From Bacillus sp. A301a_S52 (GTDB lineage: Bacteria > Bacillota > Bacilli > Bacillales > Salisediminibacteriaceae), in contig JABXYP010000001.1 of assembly GCA_024701455.1 (NCBI GenBank), positions 3,414,001 through 3,478,000 on the forward strand: a DNA stretch of 64,000 nucleotides, given 5' to 3'. The position numbers and the translations under genes are program-made. Below are positions 16,597 to 26,191 of the stretch, piece by piece (the stretch's first letter is position 1; each line of letters opens with the position of its first letter). The notes beneath the pieces are model-generated. The model was not told where the DNA came from and ran no database searches. It saw nothing but the letters and a program-made list of their open reading frames with translations.

Positions 16597-17889
16597 CTAT
16601 TTACCTTGAAGGAGAGAGGCCACATGATATGGTTTATTCTCCTTCGCTGATTTCCATACCGCTTCGCCTGTTGCAATCGACCATGCACCTGCTTTCGCAC
16701 CGGCTAAAATATCATACTTTCTGTTTGGATTTTCACCTAAAAATAAATCTTCTTGAATAAGTGGATCTCCACCCCCATGGCCACCTTCAGACTGTACCAC
16801 ATGAATCGTTTCTTTCCCTCCAAACAAAGGGAAATAGTCAATTGTTTGCTCTGGGATCGGAAAAGGCACCCTACTCGGTTCATGATACTCAGTCGTTTCA
16901 ATTCTCCCGTGTGTGCCATTTATGGCCAGTCTGTATCCCTCATATGGCAAAGAGAAATTAATAGAATAACTTAACAGCGCACCACCATTATACTTAACTG
17001 TCGCTGTATAGGTGTCCTCAATAGCAATGTCACCATCAAAAATACATTGATCTGGACGATAATCCGTATAATCTGAGTAAGTATCCTCAAAACTATTTGC
17101 CTGCAAATGATCGTCTTTTACAGAAACTGTTCCATTTGAGCGGCTGAACCACCTCGTATAATACGGACAGGATGAACGTTCATCACAGGTGGCACAGTAT
17201 CTGCCAGTTTTTTTACTAGGGTTATGTTCACCTTCCGCACCATAATAGTTTAATGCTCCATAAGCAAAGACCTGCTCAGGGAACTGATCAAGCCACCAGT
17301 TAACTAGATCAAAATGATGCGTCGATTTATGAATAGACAAGCCTCCTGAATACTCTCTCTTTCGATTCCAACGCTTAAAATAGCTCGCCCCGTGATATGT
17401 ATCGATGTACCAATTTAAATCAACCGAGGTCACTCGCCCTACTTTACCTGCTATTAGTAATTCCTTTATTTTCCGATGATAAGCATTATAGCGATAATTA
17501 AAGGTGACAAGAACGTTTCCTTTACTCTGTGTTTCAGCCTCTAAAACCATCGCTGCATCAGCTGCCGTTGTCACCATTGGCTTCTCAGTAATGACGTTCA
17601 TATTATGCTTTAACCCTTTAATAATATAGTCCACATGTGTATCGTCTCTTCCTGCAACAATAATCGTGTTTGCCTTTGTTTCATCGATCATCTGTTTGAA
17701 CTGCTCTGGTTGATAAACAGGAAGCTCACTTAAAGAAGGAAAACGTTCCTTACAGATAGCTAATCTTTTTACATCCTTATCAAGTAACCCAACAATTTGA
17801 TTTGTTTCATAAAATCGATCAAGGCACGGTTCAATAAACATCCCCATACTTCTATTGCTCACGCCACAAATCACAATACGTTTATTCAT
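16597..17889 (-). CDS. Gfo/Idh/MocA-family oxidoreductase
   Basis: 430 residues. An N-terminal NAD(P)-binding Rossmann fold (IVICGVSNRSMG) with the EKPM motif at about 95-98 is followed by the family's alpha/beta C-terminal domain. An insertion near residue 215 holds four Cys in CATC-x5-C context (YCATCDERSSCPYY), a possible metal site found in some pectin-cluster members. B. subtilis YteT in the rhamnogalacturonan cluster is a similar oxidoreductase. The substrate is probably a uronate-containing sugar, not proven. The start at 17889 follows AGGAGGAGGG by 6 bases. Confidence 0.75.
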   Translation of the reverse strand: MNKRIVICGVSNRSMGMFIEPCLDRFYETNQIVGLLDKDVKRLAICKERFPSLSELPVYQPEQFKQMIDETKANTIIVAGRDDTHVDYIIKGLKHNMNVITEKPMVTTAADAAMVLEAETQSKGNVLVTFNYRYNAYHRKIKELLIAGKVGRVTSVDLNWYIDTYHGASYFKRWNRKREYSGGLSIHKSTHHFDLVNWWLDQFPEQVFAYGALNYYGAEGEHNPSKKTGRYCATCDERSSCPYYTRWFSRSNGTVSVKDDHLQANSFEDTYSDYTDYRPDQCIFDGDIAIEDTYTATVKYNGGALLSYSINFSLPYEGYRLAINGTHGRIETTEYHEPSRVPFPIPEQTIDYFPLFGGKETIHVVQSEGGHGGGDPLIQEDLFLGENPNRKYDILAGAKAGAWSIATGEAVWKSAKENKPYHVASLLQGK

Positions 17890-18189
17890 ATTGGCCCTCC
17901 TCCTATATAACGGCATTATTTTTTTAAAATGTTCGCCCTTAGTAAAACTCCCTCAAAAAGATAACGCTTTCATTTTCTCGCTTTTACTATAGCAAACATC
18001 CTTTAATTTACGTTGCTACCTATATAACCTTCGTAAAATAGAAAACGATTTGTTAGTTTTTAAAACGATGATGCCTTGTTAATGTAAGGCATTAACATTC
18101 TTACTATTACCTTAATCCGTGATGACATAATTTGCTCTTTGTATCAAACCTCAAAATCTTATGATTTAACTTTGTAGAGTGAATACTCG
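17890..18189. other. Spacer with possible promoter and weak cre
   Basis: AAGATAACGCTTTCAT at about 17963-17978 matches cre except at two positions and is suitably placed upstream of the oxidoreductase gene. Nothing else is recognisable. Confidence 0.3.
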
Positions 18190-18310
18190 AATCCGTTACT
18201 GGTGGACGCTTTCCGTGGGCACGGCCTCAGCCTCCTCAAAGTAAAAAACGCGTCTGTGGGGTCTTCAGCTCGCGCTGTTCCCGCTGGAGTCGCCACCATT
18301 CACTACTTCG
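18190..18310 (+). repeat. Bacillaceae dispersed repeat, left copy
   Basis: CGCTTTCCGTGGGCACGGCC, TCAGCCTCCTC, GTGGGGTCTTCAGCTCGCGC and CCCGCTGGAGTCGCCACC form a well-known type of roughly 100-bp intergenic repeat in alkaliphilic Bacillus genomes. An inverted, diverged copy lies at 19230-19325 on the other side of the transposase remnant. Confidence 0.65.
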
Positions 18311-18393
18311 AGTAAATAGAAAATTCTAAATGAAGTAGCCTAAAATTTTGTTAGAATTGGAATAGGGACTATGTTCAAATTCTTATTCACCAG

Positions 18394-19130
18394 GTGGGTG
18401 TAATGATGAAATTCATATTAGAAGACTCTGATGAAACACTCTCTACTCATTCAAGTTTAAGTTTAATAGGCTTACTATTGTCTAAAACGAATCTCTCTAG
18501 TCGATGGAATGAGTTAAAGGTATCTGAGATAAAATCAGCTCCGACCATAAACAATGATGATGTCATGAAATCATATCTCGGAATTCTTAGTTAAAATAAG
18601 AATGATTTTGATTATATTGAACCATTTTGATAAGATCCATTTTTTATTCGTGCATTAGATATAAATAATGTCCCATCCAGAGATGGAAAACGCGTCTTCT
18701 ATGGTTCTATTGAGTCACATCAAAAGGAATGAACAAACCCTTACGTCAAGTATATAAAATAGTTGAAAGAACGATAGATAAACATGGACAAATACTCATC
18801 ATTCCTGAAATAAAATTTGAAAGTTATTGGACTACTTTGGCCATTGAACCGGAAAAGGTAATAGCACTTTACCATGAACATGGTACTTGTGAGAAGTTCC
18901 ATAGTGAATTAAAAACGGACTTAGACCTTGAACGATTCCCTTCAGGGAAATTTTGTACAAATGATCTCATTTTACACTTGGGTTGCTTTGCTTATAATTT
19001 ACTTCTTATTATTGGACAAGAAAGTCTAAAAGAAGAGGGGGCCCCACTTAAGAAACAAGTTATTCGTCGACGAGTGACAACTGTGATTCAAAATTTGATC
19101 ACACTTCATCAAAAATGGTCTCACACGTAA
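18394..19130 (+). pseudogene. Internally deleted IS1380-family transposase remnant
   Basis: Three pieces in plus-strand order. 18394-18594 carries an N-terminal part ending DVMKSYLGILS. About 18609-18735, in other frames, carries NDFDYIEPF and FFIRALDINNVPSRDGKR. 18729-19130 carries the C-terminal part with ALYHEHGTCEKFHSELKTD, DLERFPSGKF and LILHLGCFAYNLL, the IS1380 DDE C-terminal signature. Compared with a family length of about 430-460 residues, roughly half is missing, and stops break the frame. No terminal inverted repeats could be assigned. The element is dead. Confidence 0.8.
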
Positions 19131-19229
19131 GAAGGCTATATTAAAACAGTGATTTGGAGCCTGAAAAATGATCAATTTATCAGGCTTATTAAGCCCAATA
19201 CAAATTATATATAGAAGTTGATATGACAG

Positions 19230-19325
19230 GAATCTAGGAGACTCCTGCGGGATCAAAGGCAAGGGTGAGACCCACAGACCGCAGGTCGAGGAGGCTCACC
19301 AGCCGCCCGCGGAAAGCGAGTAGAT
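19230..19325 (-). repeat. Bacillaceae dispersed repeat, right copy (inverted)
   Basis: On the minus strand: CGCTTTCCGCGGGCGGC, GAGCCTCCTCGACCTGCGG, GTGGGTCTCA, CCCGCAGGAGTCTCC. Same family as 18190-18310 in opposite orientation. Recombination or nested insertion around the IS remnant is likely. Confidence 0.6.
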
Positions 19326-19472
19326 GGAGGCAGTAATGACAGCACCAGCCCCCATATTTCCCATACTGGTACTATACATAATCGTCACCGCTCGGTCGTA
19401 ACGTAAATGACACAGCGTTGCTATCCAAAAGCTGATAAAATAAGCACATAAAGACATTGACAGAACAAGAAG
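19326..19472 (-). pseudogene. Fragment resembling a bile acid:sodium symporter (BASS) family permease
   Basis: A short open stretch reading SLCAYFISFWIATLCHLRYD and TIMYSTSMGNMGAGAVI looks like one transmembrane helix plus a conserved helix of BASS-type transporters. It is cut on one side by the Bacillaceae repeat and on the other by repeat copy R5, so it cannot be a whole gene. Low-certainty family call. Confidence 0.3.
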
Positions 19473-19505
19473 CATAAAACGAACCTTCATTCAGTGGGAG
19501 TTATT
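19473..19505. repeat. Dispersed composite repeat, copy R5 (left end only)
   Basis: CATAAAACGAACCTTCATTC followed by AGTGGGAGTTATT; the hairpin is absent. Confidence 0.5.
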
Positions 19506-19720
19506 TTCAAATTGTTCACGAATGTTATCACACTAAACGTTCAAGCATAAACATCGTCCAGTCACCGAATCGATCGCCTGCGATAAGTACCAACAAAGTC
19601 ACACCTGCTATATGTTGGTTTCCATTGATTGAAAGATAACATTAATTTGTCACCTCAACAGGTGTTATGTCTGAAAAGGCTCTCCTTTATAAAGAAACTT
19701 ATAGTCATTACCCAAGTATA

Positions 19721-19736
19721 ATGAAAACGCTATCTT
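19721..19736 (+). promoter_or_regulatory. Operator over the -10 box of the lacI-type gene
   Basis: ATGAAAACGCTATCTT fits cre with one mismatch and overlaps the -10 box TATAAT at 19717-19722. It may bind CcpA or the LacI-type protein itself, since LacI-family operators share the central CG. Confidence 0.45.
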
Positions 19737-19763
19737 AACTATTTAACGAAAGAGGTGAGCTTT

Positions 19764-20744
19764 ATGAGTGTCACGATTAAAGATATAGCCAAAGTTGCCG
19801 GCGTCAGTTATTCCACTGTGTCTAAAGCTTTACGGAATAGCCCTCTTGTTAAGGCACCGACAAAAAAGCGTATTATGGCTATTGCCGACAATCTCGGTTA
19901 CCATCCAAACGTTGCTGCTAGAAGTCTCGTATCTAAACGTTCAAATACAGTTGGCATTATTTGGCCAACTGTTGAAAGAGCGGCCCATGCTGCATTAATG
20001 ACACAAATTAATGATCGCCTTGAAGAAAAAGGGTATAAATCACTTATATCAATTAATAATATGTCTGATGCCATCACCACTTTTCAGAGTATCCAAGTAG
20101 ATGCTATTTTAATTTTCTATGACCAAATGATTGGTCAGGTCCCTTCAATTCCTGATGTGCCCGTCTTAGTTTATGGGATTTCGCATAACTCGCCATTTCC
20201 AGTCATTGATGCTAATCGAAAAGGAGCTATTTACTTAGCTGTTTCACATTTAATTAAAGAAGGCCATTCACATCTTGCATTCATCGGTGATTTATCAAGT
20301 AAGGACCCATTACAAGAGGAAAAAGTGTTAGGGTTTAAAGAAGGCATGTTACAAGAAACTGGTCACATTCCACTTAACTTATTAATCGATTCTAATGGTA
20401 TGACACACTATGATGGTTACAAAGCAGCTGAAGAGCTTATTGCTCATTCCCCTTTCACCGTCACCGCTATTATTAGTGGAAGCTTTGACCTAACAAAAGG
20501 AATCATTCGAGCTGTCCAAGAAGCAAATTTATTAATACCTGAAAACATAACGATACTAAATTATGATAATATCCCTCAAACAACGACGTTTGGAACTCCT
20601 ATATCTGTTGTCGGGGTCCCTCTTGAGAAAATTACCGACACGATCGTCAATCAACTGATTAATATGATGGAACATAAACGCATTCCCTCTTCTACGATCT
20701 TATCGCCTGAGTTAACGGAGGTAAAATCTAGAATGCCTTCTTGA
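19764..20744 (+). CDS. LacI-family transcriptional regulator
   Basis: 326 residues. N-terminal LacI headpiece (VTIKDIAKVAGVSYSTVSKA; hinge AARSLVSKRS) and a periplasmic-binding-protein-like effector domain. ATG at 19764 has AGAGGTG six bases upstream; the GTG at 19755 is inside that site. It is the only plus-strand gene between two minus-strand catabolic blocks and probably represses genes around it in response to a pectin-derived sugar. KdgR/ExuR-like roles are possible but not shown. Confidence 0.85.
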   Translation: MSVTIKDIAKVAGVSYSTVSKALRNSPLVKAPTKKRIMAIADNLGYHPNVAARSLVSKRSNTVGIIWPTVERAAHAALMTQINDRLEEKGYKSLISINNMSDAITTFQSIQVDAILIFYDQMIGQVPSIPDVPVLVYGISHNSPFPVIDANRKGAIYLAVSHLIKEGHSHLAFIGDLSSKDPLQEEKVLGFKEGMLQETGHIPLNLLIDSNGMTHYDGYKAAEELIAHSPFTVTAIISGSFDLTKGIIRAVQEANLLIPENITILNYDNIPQTTTFGTPISVVGVPLEKITDTIVNQLINMMEHKRIPSSTILSPELTEVKSRMPS

Positions 20745-20866
20745 CATCGCTAAGTTTATTGCTGGTCGTACTTAAAGTAAAATCCCACCATCACATTTAC
20801 TTGGTTCCTAAGTCATTAACGGGGGTGATGAGGCTTAAGCCATTTCCTCGAGGAAGTCATAATCCG

Positions 20867-20890
20867 AAAGGGGGCTTCTTCCCCCTTTTT
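20867..20890 (+). terminator. Bidirectional terminator
   Basis: AAAGGGGG-CTTCTT-CCCCCTTT followed by TT. It serves the lacI-type gene and, on the other strand, the convergent lipoprotein gene ending at 20943. Confidence 0.8.
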
Positions 20891-20942
20891 CAGGTAATAC
20901 ACGTTTAGCCATTCCCCCTAATGTTAAGAAACACTGGCTCTT

Positions 20943-21485
20943 TCAATCCACTTTTTCTCCAAGTATTTGCAACACTTCGAGCGAGAGCTCATCATAGTCT
21001 GAATAAACAGGAATGACAGCCCCTATCCCTTCACTCATCTCAATCTCTAAGTCTTGCATCACTCTCATCTGATCTGATAGTGGAAGAGCGTAGTAACGCC
21101 AGTCACCAGTCTCTGGATCTTGCTTCTCATATGGATAATTCGGGGTCATCTCTTCTTTACTTTCTACTAGACTATCCAACGGCTGCAATCCATCAGGCAT
21201 AACGCCTAATTCCAGTAATATTTCATCGGCAATGATAAGGTCTCCTTCATGAGAAGCTACTTCGATAAAAAACTTCTCTGTCGTAGGCAGATGGAATGTA
21301 ACCGAAAAATCATCCTCAGACAAATGCTCCACATGCTCTGAAATCACTTTGGACACTTCTGCTTCACTCGTTTGCGCACTTAATTCTTCCGTAAAAAAAA
21401 GGATGTCAAACGTCTTTTCTCCTTTGCCGCAGCCTTGTAACACGATAATGAAACTGAGAATGAAGATCCACCGTCGTTTTTTCAT
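20943..21485 (-). CDS. Small lipoprotein of a pectin-utilisation cluster, function unknown
   Basis: About 180 residues: signal peptide MKKRRWIFILSFIIVL with lipobox LQGC, then an acidic extracellular domain (TFDILFFTEELSAQ; WRYYALPLSDQMRVM) without known motifs. The start at 21485 has AGGGTG eight bases upstream. It lies 183 bases after the GH105 gene on the same strand. B. subtilis has a small protein, YteS, next to YteR in the same kind of cluster; similar size and position suggest but do not prove that this is its counterpart. Confidence 0.65.
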   Translation of the reverse strand: MKKRRWIFILSFIIVLQGCGKGEKTFDILFFTEELSAQTSEAEVSKVISEHVEHLSEDDFSVTFHLPTTEKFFIEVASHEGDLIIADEILLELGVMPDGLQPLDSLVESKEEMTPNYPYEKQDPETGDWRYYALPLSDQMRVMQDLEIEMSEGIGAVIPVYSDYDELSLEVLQILGEKVD

Positions 21486-21668
21486 GCCATTCACCCTATT
21501 TTTTAGATTTTTCGAGAGTCTCGGGTTTGTTTTCTAATGTTCACTAAGTGGGGGTCATTATATTAAAAGCTGTTAATTAACTCCAGTTTATGATTAATTA
21601 AATGATGTAACTTTGGTGGCCTACATCTGTTCATTTTCCACCACCAGGCTGAATCGTCCTCTGAGTAT

Positions 21669-22808
21669 TCATGATTCTATCGCATCTTCAGAGCGCTTCA
21701 CATTGGTTAGATATTCGTGTAGCTTAACGCTGGCTAGGACAAACGCTCCTACCCCATGCAAATCATTCACACTTGTTTCGCGATTCACGTAATACTCATA
21801 CGTCCCAATTGACGTCCCTATACAAACTCCCTTTAAGCTAAGACCGCCATCTTTATTCACACTCACTTTATGATTTATAATACCTTCATAGCCTCTTAAC
21901 GCATACTTTGCATAAGATTTATCCACATATCCGTCATTTACTGCTCTTAAGATAGTCAAAACGAACAAGCTTGTACAAGAGGTTTCTAGCCAATTATCCG
22001 CTTTTTCGCCCTTAGGCACAACTTGATACCATAAACCCGTGTTCTCATCTTGAAACGTGACGAGTCTCTCAACCAGTTCCTGAATAACATTCTGTAATTC
22101 TTCTATTTTTGGATGGTTTTCTGGTAATCTTTCAATAATCATAGTTAAGGCCATACCGTACCATCCAAGAGCTCTGCCCCATACTTCTGGCGCATGATAG
22201 CGCCCTTCTTCCGCCCAAGGCGTTTCGCCCCGTTCATCCCAACCATGAAAATAGAGTCCCGTATTTTGATCTTTTGTGTGTTTTCGCATAAGCGCTTCCT
22301 GATGAAGCACCGTGTCCACAAGCTCAGGCTCATGAAAGGTTTCGCCATACATCAATAAGAAGGGCCCTGCCATATACAAACCGTCTAACCACATTTGATA
22401 CGGGTACTTATCTTTATGCCAAAAACCTTGTTCAGACGTTCGATTAATTGTGTTGATTAGCTGGCGTAATTTCTTAGCAGCTATCGCATACTTCGGCTCT
22501 TTCGTTTTATCATAAATCGGGAACAGCAATTGACCTGCTTGAATGGCATCAAGCTCGTCTCTTGCAAAATAGACGTTCCCATTACCATCCACAAGACCGT
22601 CAACATAATCTTTCACATACTCATAATAGGTATCATTTTGAGTCGCTTTCCATACATCGATCATCCCACATAAAAACACTCCCTGATGATAGTGCCAGCG
22701 CTTTTCAGGTGGCAACATGATCGGTTCATACGTGTTCATAAGCGACTGACACGCTTGTTCTGCCCATTCTAAAGGCGTTTTATCGAGAAAAAACGAATTT
22801 TTCTCCAT
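21669..22808 (-). CDS. yteR: Unsaturated rhamnogalacturonyl hydrolase, GH105 (YteR-like)
   Basis: 379 residues, no signal peptide. RWHYHQGVFLCGM near residue 45, the presumed catalytic Asp in YQMWLDGLYMAGPF, YFHGWDERG, PEVWGRALGWYGMA and CIGTSIGTYEYY match GH105 YteR. Cleaves the unsaturated galacturonyl residue from rhamnogalacturonan disaccharides in the cytoplasm. Third gene of the GH28-GH43-GH105 operon, 17 bases after the GH43 gene. A second GH105 (YesR-like) is encoded at 10.9 kb. Confidence 0.9.
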   Translation of the reverse strand: MEKNSFFLDKTPLEWAEQACQSLMNTYEPIMLPPEKRWHYHQGVFLCGMIDVWKATQNDTYYEYVKDYVDGLVDGNGNVYFARDELDAIQAGQLLFPIYDKTKEPKYAIAAKKLRQLINTINRTSEQGFWHKDKYPYQMWLDGLYMAGPFLLMYGETFHEPELVDTVLHQEALMRKHTKDQNTGLYFHGWDERGETPWAEEGRYHAPEVWGRALGWYGMALTMIIERLPENHPKIEELQNVIQELVERLVTFQDENTGLWYQVVPKGEKADNWLETSCTSLFVLTILRAVNDGYVDKSYAKYALRGYEGIINHKVSVNKDGGLSLKGVCIGTSIGTYEYYVNRETSVNDLHGVGAFVLASVKLHEYLTNVKRSEDAIES

Positions 22809-22825
22809 CCTATCTCTCCCTCTCT

Positions 22826-24385
22826 CTAGTTATCTAATCCTATATATTCAAACCAATCAAAGTCCGCGTTATTAAGGAGTTTACCTGTGATATACATACC
22901 TAGATAAGTTCCGACAAACCCTCCGGCAAGATCACTGCTCAATACACGTCCATCCACTACATCACCGAGGGAAGACCACTCCTCCTCTTTATCAGCATAA
23001 TAAAAATGATACTGCTGGCCATAGGCTTCCACTTTAATATACGTCATGTGTGCTGGGGCTGATTCAATGGCCAGTACGGTGTCTTCTCCAGCTTCCCGCC
23101 TTACTAACTGTAGATGTGGCGTCTCTCCTACTAAGAGCTTAGTCAGTCGTATTTGACAATCCGTATTTTGTAACAAGACAAGCCCTGCCTCTTCACCCAC
23201 TTTTTTTGGCGTATATTCCATTATTGTTCGGGACATAAAGTTAATATGTTGTTGACGCCGCCCTATAAATGCAGGATTCACTTCATCTGTAATGACGTCA
23301 CCCTTTGCTTTTAATCTTAAAAAGCCCGGTCTTTCTTCTAATGACCAAAATTCTCCTCTAGGTGTCCTGATAAAGTTCCATTGATAAGACAACTCCTTCT
23401 TATTAAAATGATCGCAAACGGGGGCTACGTGACACCTTTTTTGTTCAAGGTTTGGAAACGGCATTTCCAGTTCGACAATGCCTTTACCTGGATTAACCAC
23501 AGGCCAATTATCTTCCCATACAAAAGGGACTAAAAACGTTTCCCTTCCTAGATTCCGGTGTGAGCCACCATACGGTCGTGTACCGAGACAAACCATCCAC
23601 CAGTCTCCCTTTTGAGTTTCAACGATATCTGCATGTCCGATGTTCGTAATAGGGTAATCTCTCCCTAAATGCCGATGGGTTAAAATAGGATTCGTTTTAC
23701 AGACCTCATAGGGTCCAGTAATGCTTTTGCTCCTTGCCATTGTGACAGAGTGTGTAAACCCTGTACCACCTTCTGCTATCATAAGATAGTAATAGCCAAA
23801 TAATTTGTATAAATGAGGAGCTTCTTGTGCATGATTTTGATTAACTGCCCCATCCCATAAACTCATTTTCTCACCGATTAAATCACGCTTTTGTAAATCC
23901 ACTTCTTGCAGCCAAATTTCCATATGCTTTGGATAGTTTTGACCTGTGGGTGGCCGGCGATTACCTGTATAGTAGACCCTCCCATCATCATCAAAAAATA
24001 AAGAAGGATCGATACCTGGTGCATCTGTAAACCAATAAGGGTCAGACCATGGTCCAGCCGGATCAGTAGCGGTAACATAAAAATTTTTTCGTGTGCCTGT
24101 CTGACTGACGACAAAGGTCGTGATCATGTAGAATGTTCCTTCGTGATAGCGTAATGTAGGTGCATAAATCCCTTTTGAACAAGGTGTACCGTCTAAGTTA
24201 AGTTGAGTCGGTCGATCAAGGACATGACCAATTTGACACCAATTAACTAGATCCTTACTATGAAAGATCGGGACACCAGGATAATAATCAAACGAGGAAG
24301 TTACAAGATAATAATCATCTTGCACACGACAAATAGAAGGGTCTGGGTAGAATCCAGGCAGAATAGGATTTCGGTAAGTTGTCAT
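22826..24385 (-). CDS. GH43 glycosidase (beta-xylosidase / alpha-L-arabinofuranosidase type)
   Basis: 519 residues, cytoplasmic. Five-bladed propeller with catalytic base D15 in GFYPDPS, a modulating Asp in APGIDPSLFFDDDG and an acid Glu in QEAPHLYK. From about 330 follows a concanavalin-like C-terminal domain, as in XynB-type enzymes. Probably removes arabinose, xylose or galactose side groups from imported pectin oligomers. Its ATG overlaps the GH28 stop (ATGA), so the two genes are coupled. Exact substrate not deducible. Confidence 0.87.
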   Translation of the reverse strand: MTTYRNPILPGFYPDPSICRVQDDYYLVTSSFDYYPGVPIFHSKDLVNWCQIGHVLDRPTQLNLDGTPCSKGIYAPTLRYHEGTFYMITTFVVSQTGTRKNFYVTATDPAGPWSDPYWFTDAPGIDPSLFFDDDGRVYYTGNRRPPTGQNYPKHMEIWLQEVDLQKRDLIGEKMSLWDGAVNQNHAQEAPHLYKLFGYYYLMIAEGGTGFTHSVTMARSKSITGPYEVCKTNPILTHRHLGRDYPITNIGHADIVETQKGDWWMVCLGTRPYGGSHRNLGRETFLVPFVWEDNWPVVNPGKGIVELEMPFPNLEQKRCHVAPVCDHFNKKELSYQWNFIRTPRGEFWSLEERPGFLRLKAKGDVITDEVNPAFIGRRQQHINFMSRTIMEYTPKKVGEEAGLVLLQNTDCQIRLTKLLVGETPHLQLVRREAGEDTVLAIESAPAHMTYIKVEAYGQQYHFYYADKEEEWSSLGDVVDGRVLSSDLAGGFVGTYLGMYITGKLLNNADFDWFEYIGLDN

Positions 24386-25944
24386 AATAGCGGCTCCTTA
24401 TTTTCTTGACTAAGTGTGCCATGAATCGGATGGTCAGCCTCATAATAACTGTCACGTAACATACGCGCTTGATGGCCGCCTACGTATAACTCATTTTCTC
24501 CTTGGGACACGACGACCGGAGTTCCCTTGTGGATGGAAGGCATCGTTAAGTCATTTACCGTAACATTTGTCCCCTGATTAACTTTAAAAGCAGGTCCTTG
24601 TCTCGTCTTAATACTTACATCATTTAGATGCAAACCATTTACATACTTTGCCACTATACCTTCTCCAGCCATCATAACAGACTCCTTCACCATATCAGGC
24701 TCTCCGCCTTTTTCCTCCTTATTATCTGTCATACGTATGTGGACATGACTTAGCCTGATATCAGCAACTGGTTTTTCAGGCAGGCCATAAATAAACGCAG
24801 CAGCAGCTCTTGCTTTATCAGCCGTAATATGGCTTAAATGAACATGTTCAATGACCGGTGTCTTCTCTGTTATAGGTATCGCTTCTTCTCTCTGTAGTAA
24901 CTCGTCATTCCCATCAATACCGAATTTATAAAACATATTAATAGCCACTGGACAAAAAACATCGTTCATCAAGATATTAGATACAAGAATGTGCCTAATA
25001 AACCCTCCTCTAGTCCGATTCGTTTTCAGCCTTATTCCACGATCTGTCCCATTAAAGACACAGTTCGAGATGGCCACATGCTGAATGCCTCCTGAATTTT
25101 CACTGCCCATTACAACGCCACCATGTCCTCGAGCCATCGTACAATTTGTAACAGTCACGTATTCAGTCGGTCTGGCAATTCTTCTCCCCATTTCATCAAT
25201 GCCTGACTTTAAACAGAGACAATCATCTCCAACATCAAACTGGCAGTCACTTACTCTTACATAACGGCATGACTCAATATCACACCCGTCCCCATTAGGG
25301 GTATCTGCCGGATTTTCAAATGTAAGACCTCGAATAGTGACATTTTCGCAGTAAACGAGGTGAGTATTCCAGAAAGGAGAGTGTCTAACTGTAATCCCTT
25401 CTAATGTCACATTTTCACACTCATAAAATTGAAGAAGTGGCGGACGGAGAAACTGACTGTCCCATTCTAAAATATTTGTTTTTAAATCAGGTAATAACGA
25501 GTGGTTTAAAGCTTTTAAGCGTTGAGTTGTCTCATCTTGATATGAATGTCCTTGTTTCAGGTCATTGGCCACCTTCCACCACGCCTCACCTTGGCCATCT
25601 ATCACGCCTTCCCCTTTAACAGTGACGTTCGTTAAATTTTCTCCAAATAAAAGAGGAGAGAAAGCATAGCAGTCGTAACCCGACCATCTTGTTTTGACTG
25701 GGGGATATTGTGAGAAGTCATTGGTAAACAAAATAACTGACCCAGCTTCTAAATATAACGTTAAGTGACTAACTAGATTAATTGGACCTGTTACATATTT
25801 GCCGCTTGGCACATAAACAGTCCCGCCTTTCTCTTCACACTCGCTAATCGCCACTTTGAAAGCATTGGTATTATCCGTTACACCATCCGCTACAGCCCCA
25901 AAATCAACGATATTATATATCAACGTATACACACACCCTTTCAT
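24382..25944 (-). CDS. GH28 polygalacturonase / exo-galacturonidase
   Basis: 520 residues, right-handed beta-helix. GH28 motifs: NGDGCDIESC, VGDDCLCLKSG, GHGGVVMGSE and RGIRLKT, which contain the catalytic Asp triad, the His and the RxK substrate clamp. No signal peptide, so it should act on imported oligogalacturonides. No ribosome binding site precedes the ATG, but its first bases overlap the stop codon of the cupin remnant (ATGA). This indicates an ancestral coupled start; a TTG 21 bases later, after AAAGGG, is an alternative. Paralogue of the GH28 at 35.5 kb. Confidence 0.88.
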   Translation of the reverse strand: MKGCVYTLIYNIVDFGAVADGVTDNTNAFKVAISECEEKGGTVYVPSGKYVTGPINLVSHLTLYLEAGSVILFTNDFSQYPPVKTRWSGYDCYAFSPLLFGENLTNVTVKGEGVIDGQGEAWWKVANDLKQGHSYQDETTQRLKALNHSLLPDLKTNILEWDSQFLRPPLLQFYECENVTLEGITVRHSPFWNTHLVYCENVTIRGLTFENPADTPNGDGCDIESCRYVRVSDCQFDVGDDCLCLKSGIDEMGRRIARPTEYVTVTNCTMARGHGGVVMGSENSGGIQHVAISNCVFNGTDRGIRLKTNRTRGGFIRHILVSNILMNDVFCPVAINMFYKFGIDGNDELLQREEAIPITEKTPVIEHVHLSHITADKARAAAAFIYGLPEKPVADIRLSHVHIRMTDNKEEKGGEPDMVKESVMMAGEGIVAKYVNGLHLNDVSIKTRQGPAFKVNQGTNVTVNDLTMPSIHKGTPVVVSQGENELYVGGHQARMLRDSYYEADHPIHGTLSQENKEPLL

Positions 25945-26162
25945 GTATTAAGTAAGTCTTGGCGCAATGGGGGAAAAACATCGAGCAACTTACTATCTTC
26001 CAATGCTGTCACACCATGCTCAGTATGACTTGGAATCACAATAGACACGCCCTCATATTTTCCTCAACTTAAATGGATAGGTTCAGCCATAGCCGAATAG
26101 TGTTCTCCTTTTTTCACTTGCGCCACATTCGGCGGCGAGGTGCTCTTTCTCCAGAATTTCAC
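25941..26162 (-). pseudogene. Remnant of a KdgF-like cupin
   Basis: The minus strand reads a single frame with one internal TGA (26064-26066) and no N-terminal half. The last 30 residues, VIPSHTEHGVTALEDSKLLD and VFPPLRQDLL, match the C-terminus of pectin-degradation cupins of the KdgF type, which speed linearisation of the unsaturated uronate for KduI. The stop overlaps the GH28 start. The family is about 110 residues long; some 70 codons remain. Confidence 0.6.
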
Positions 26163-26191
26163 TTATATACACTGTTGAAGAATCTAACAAA

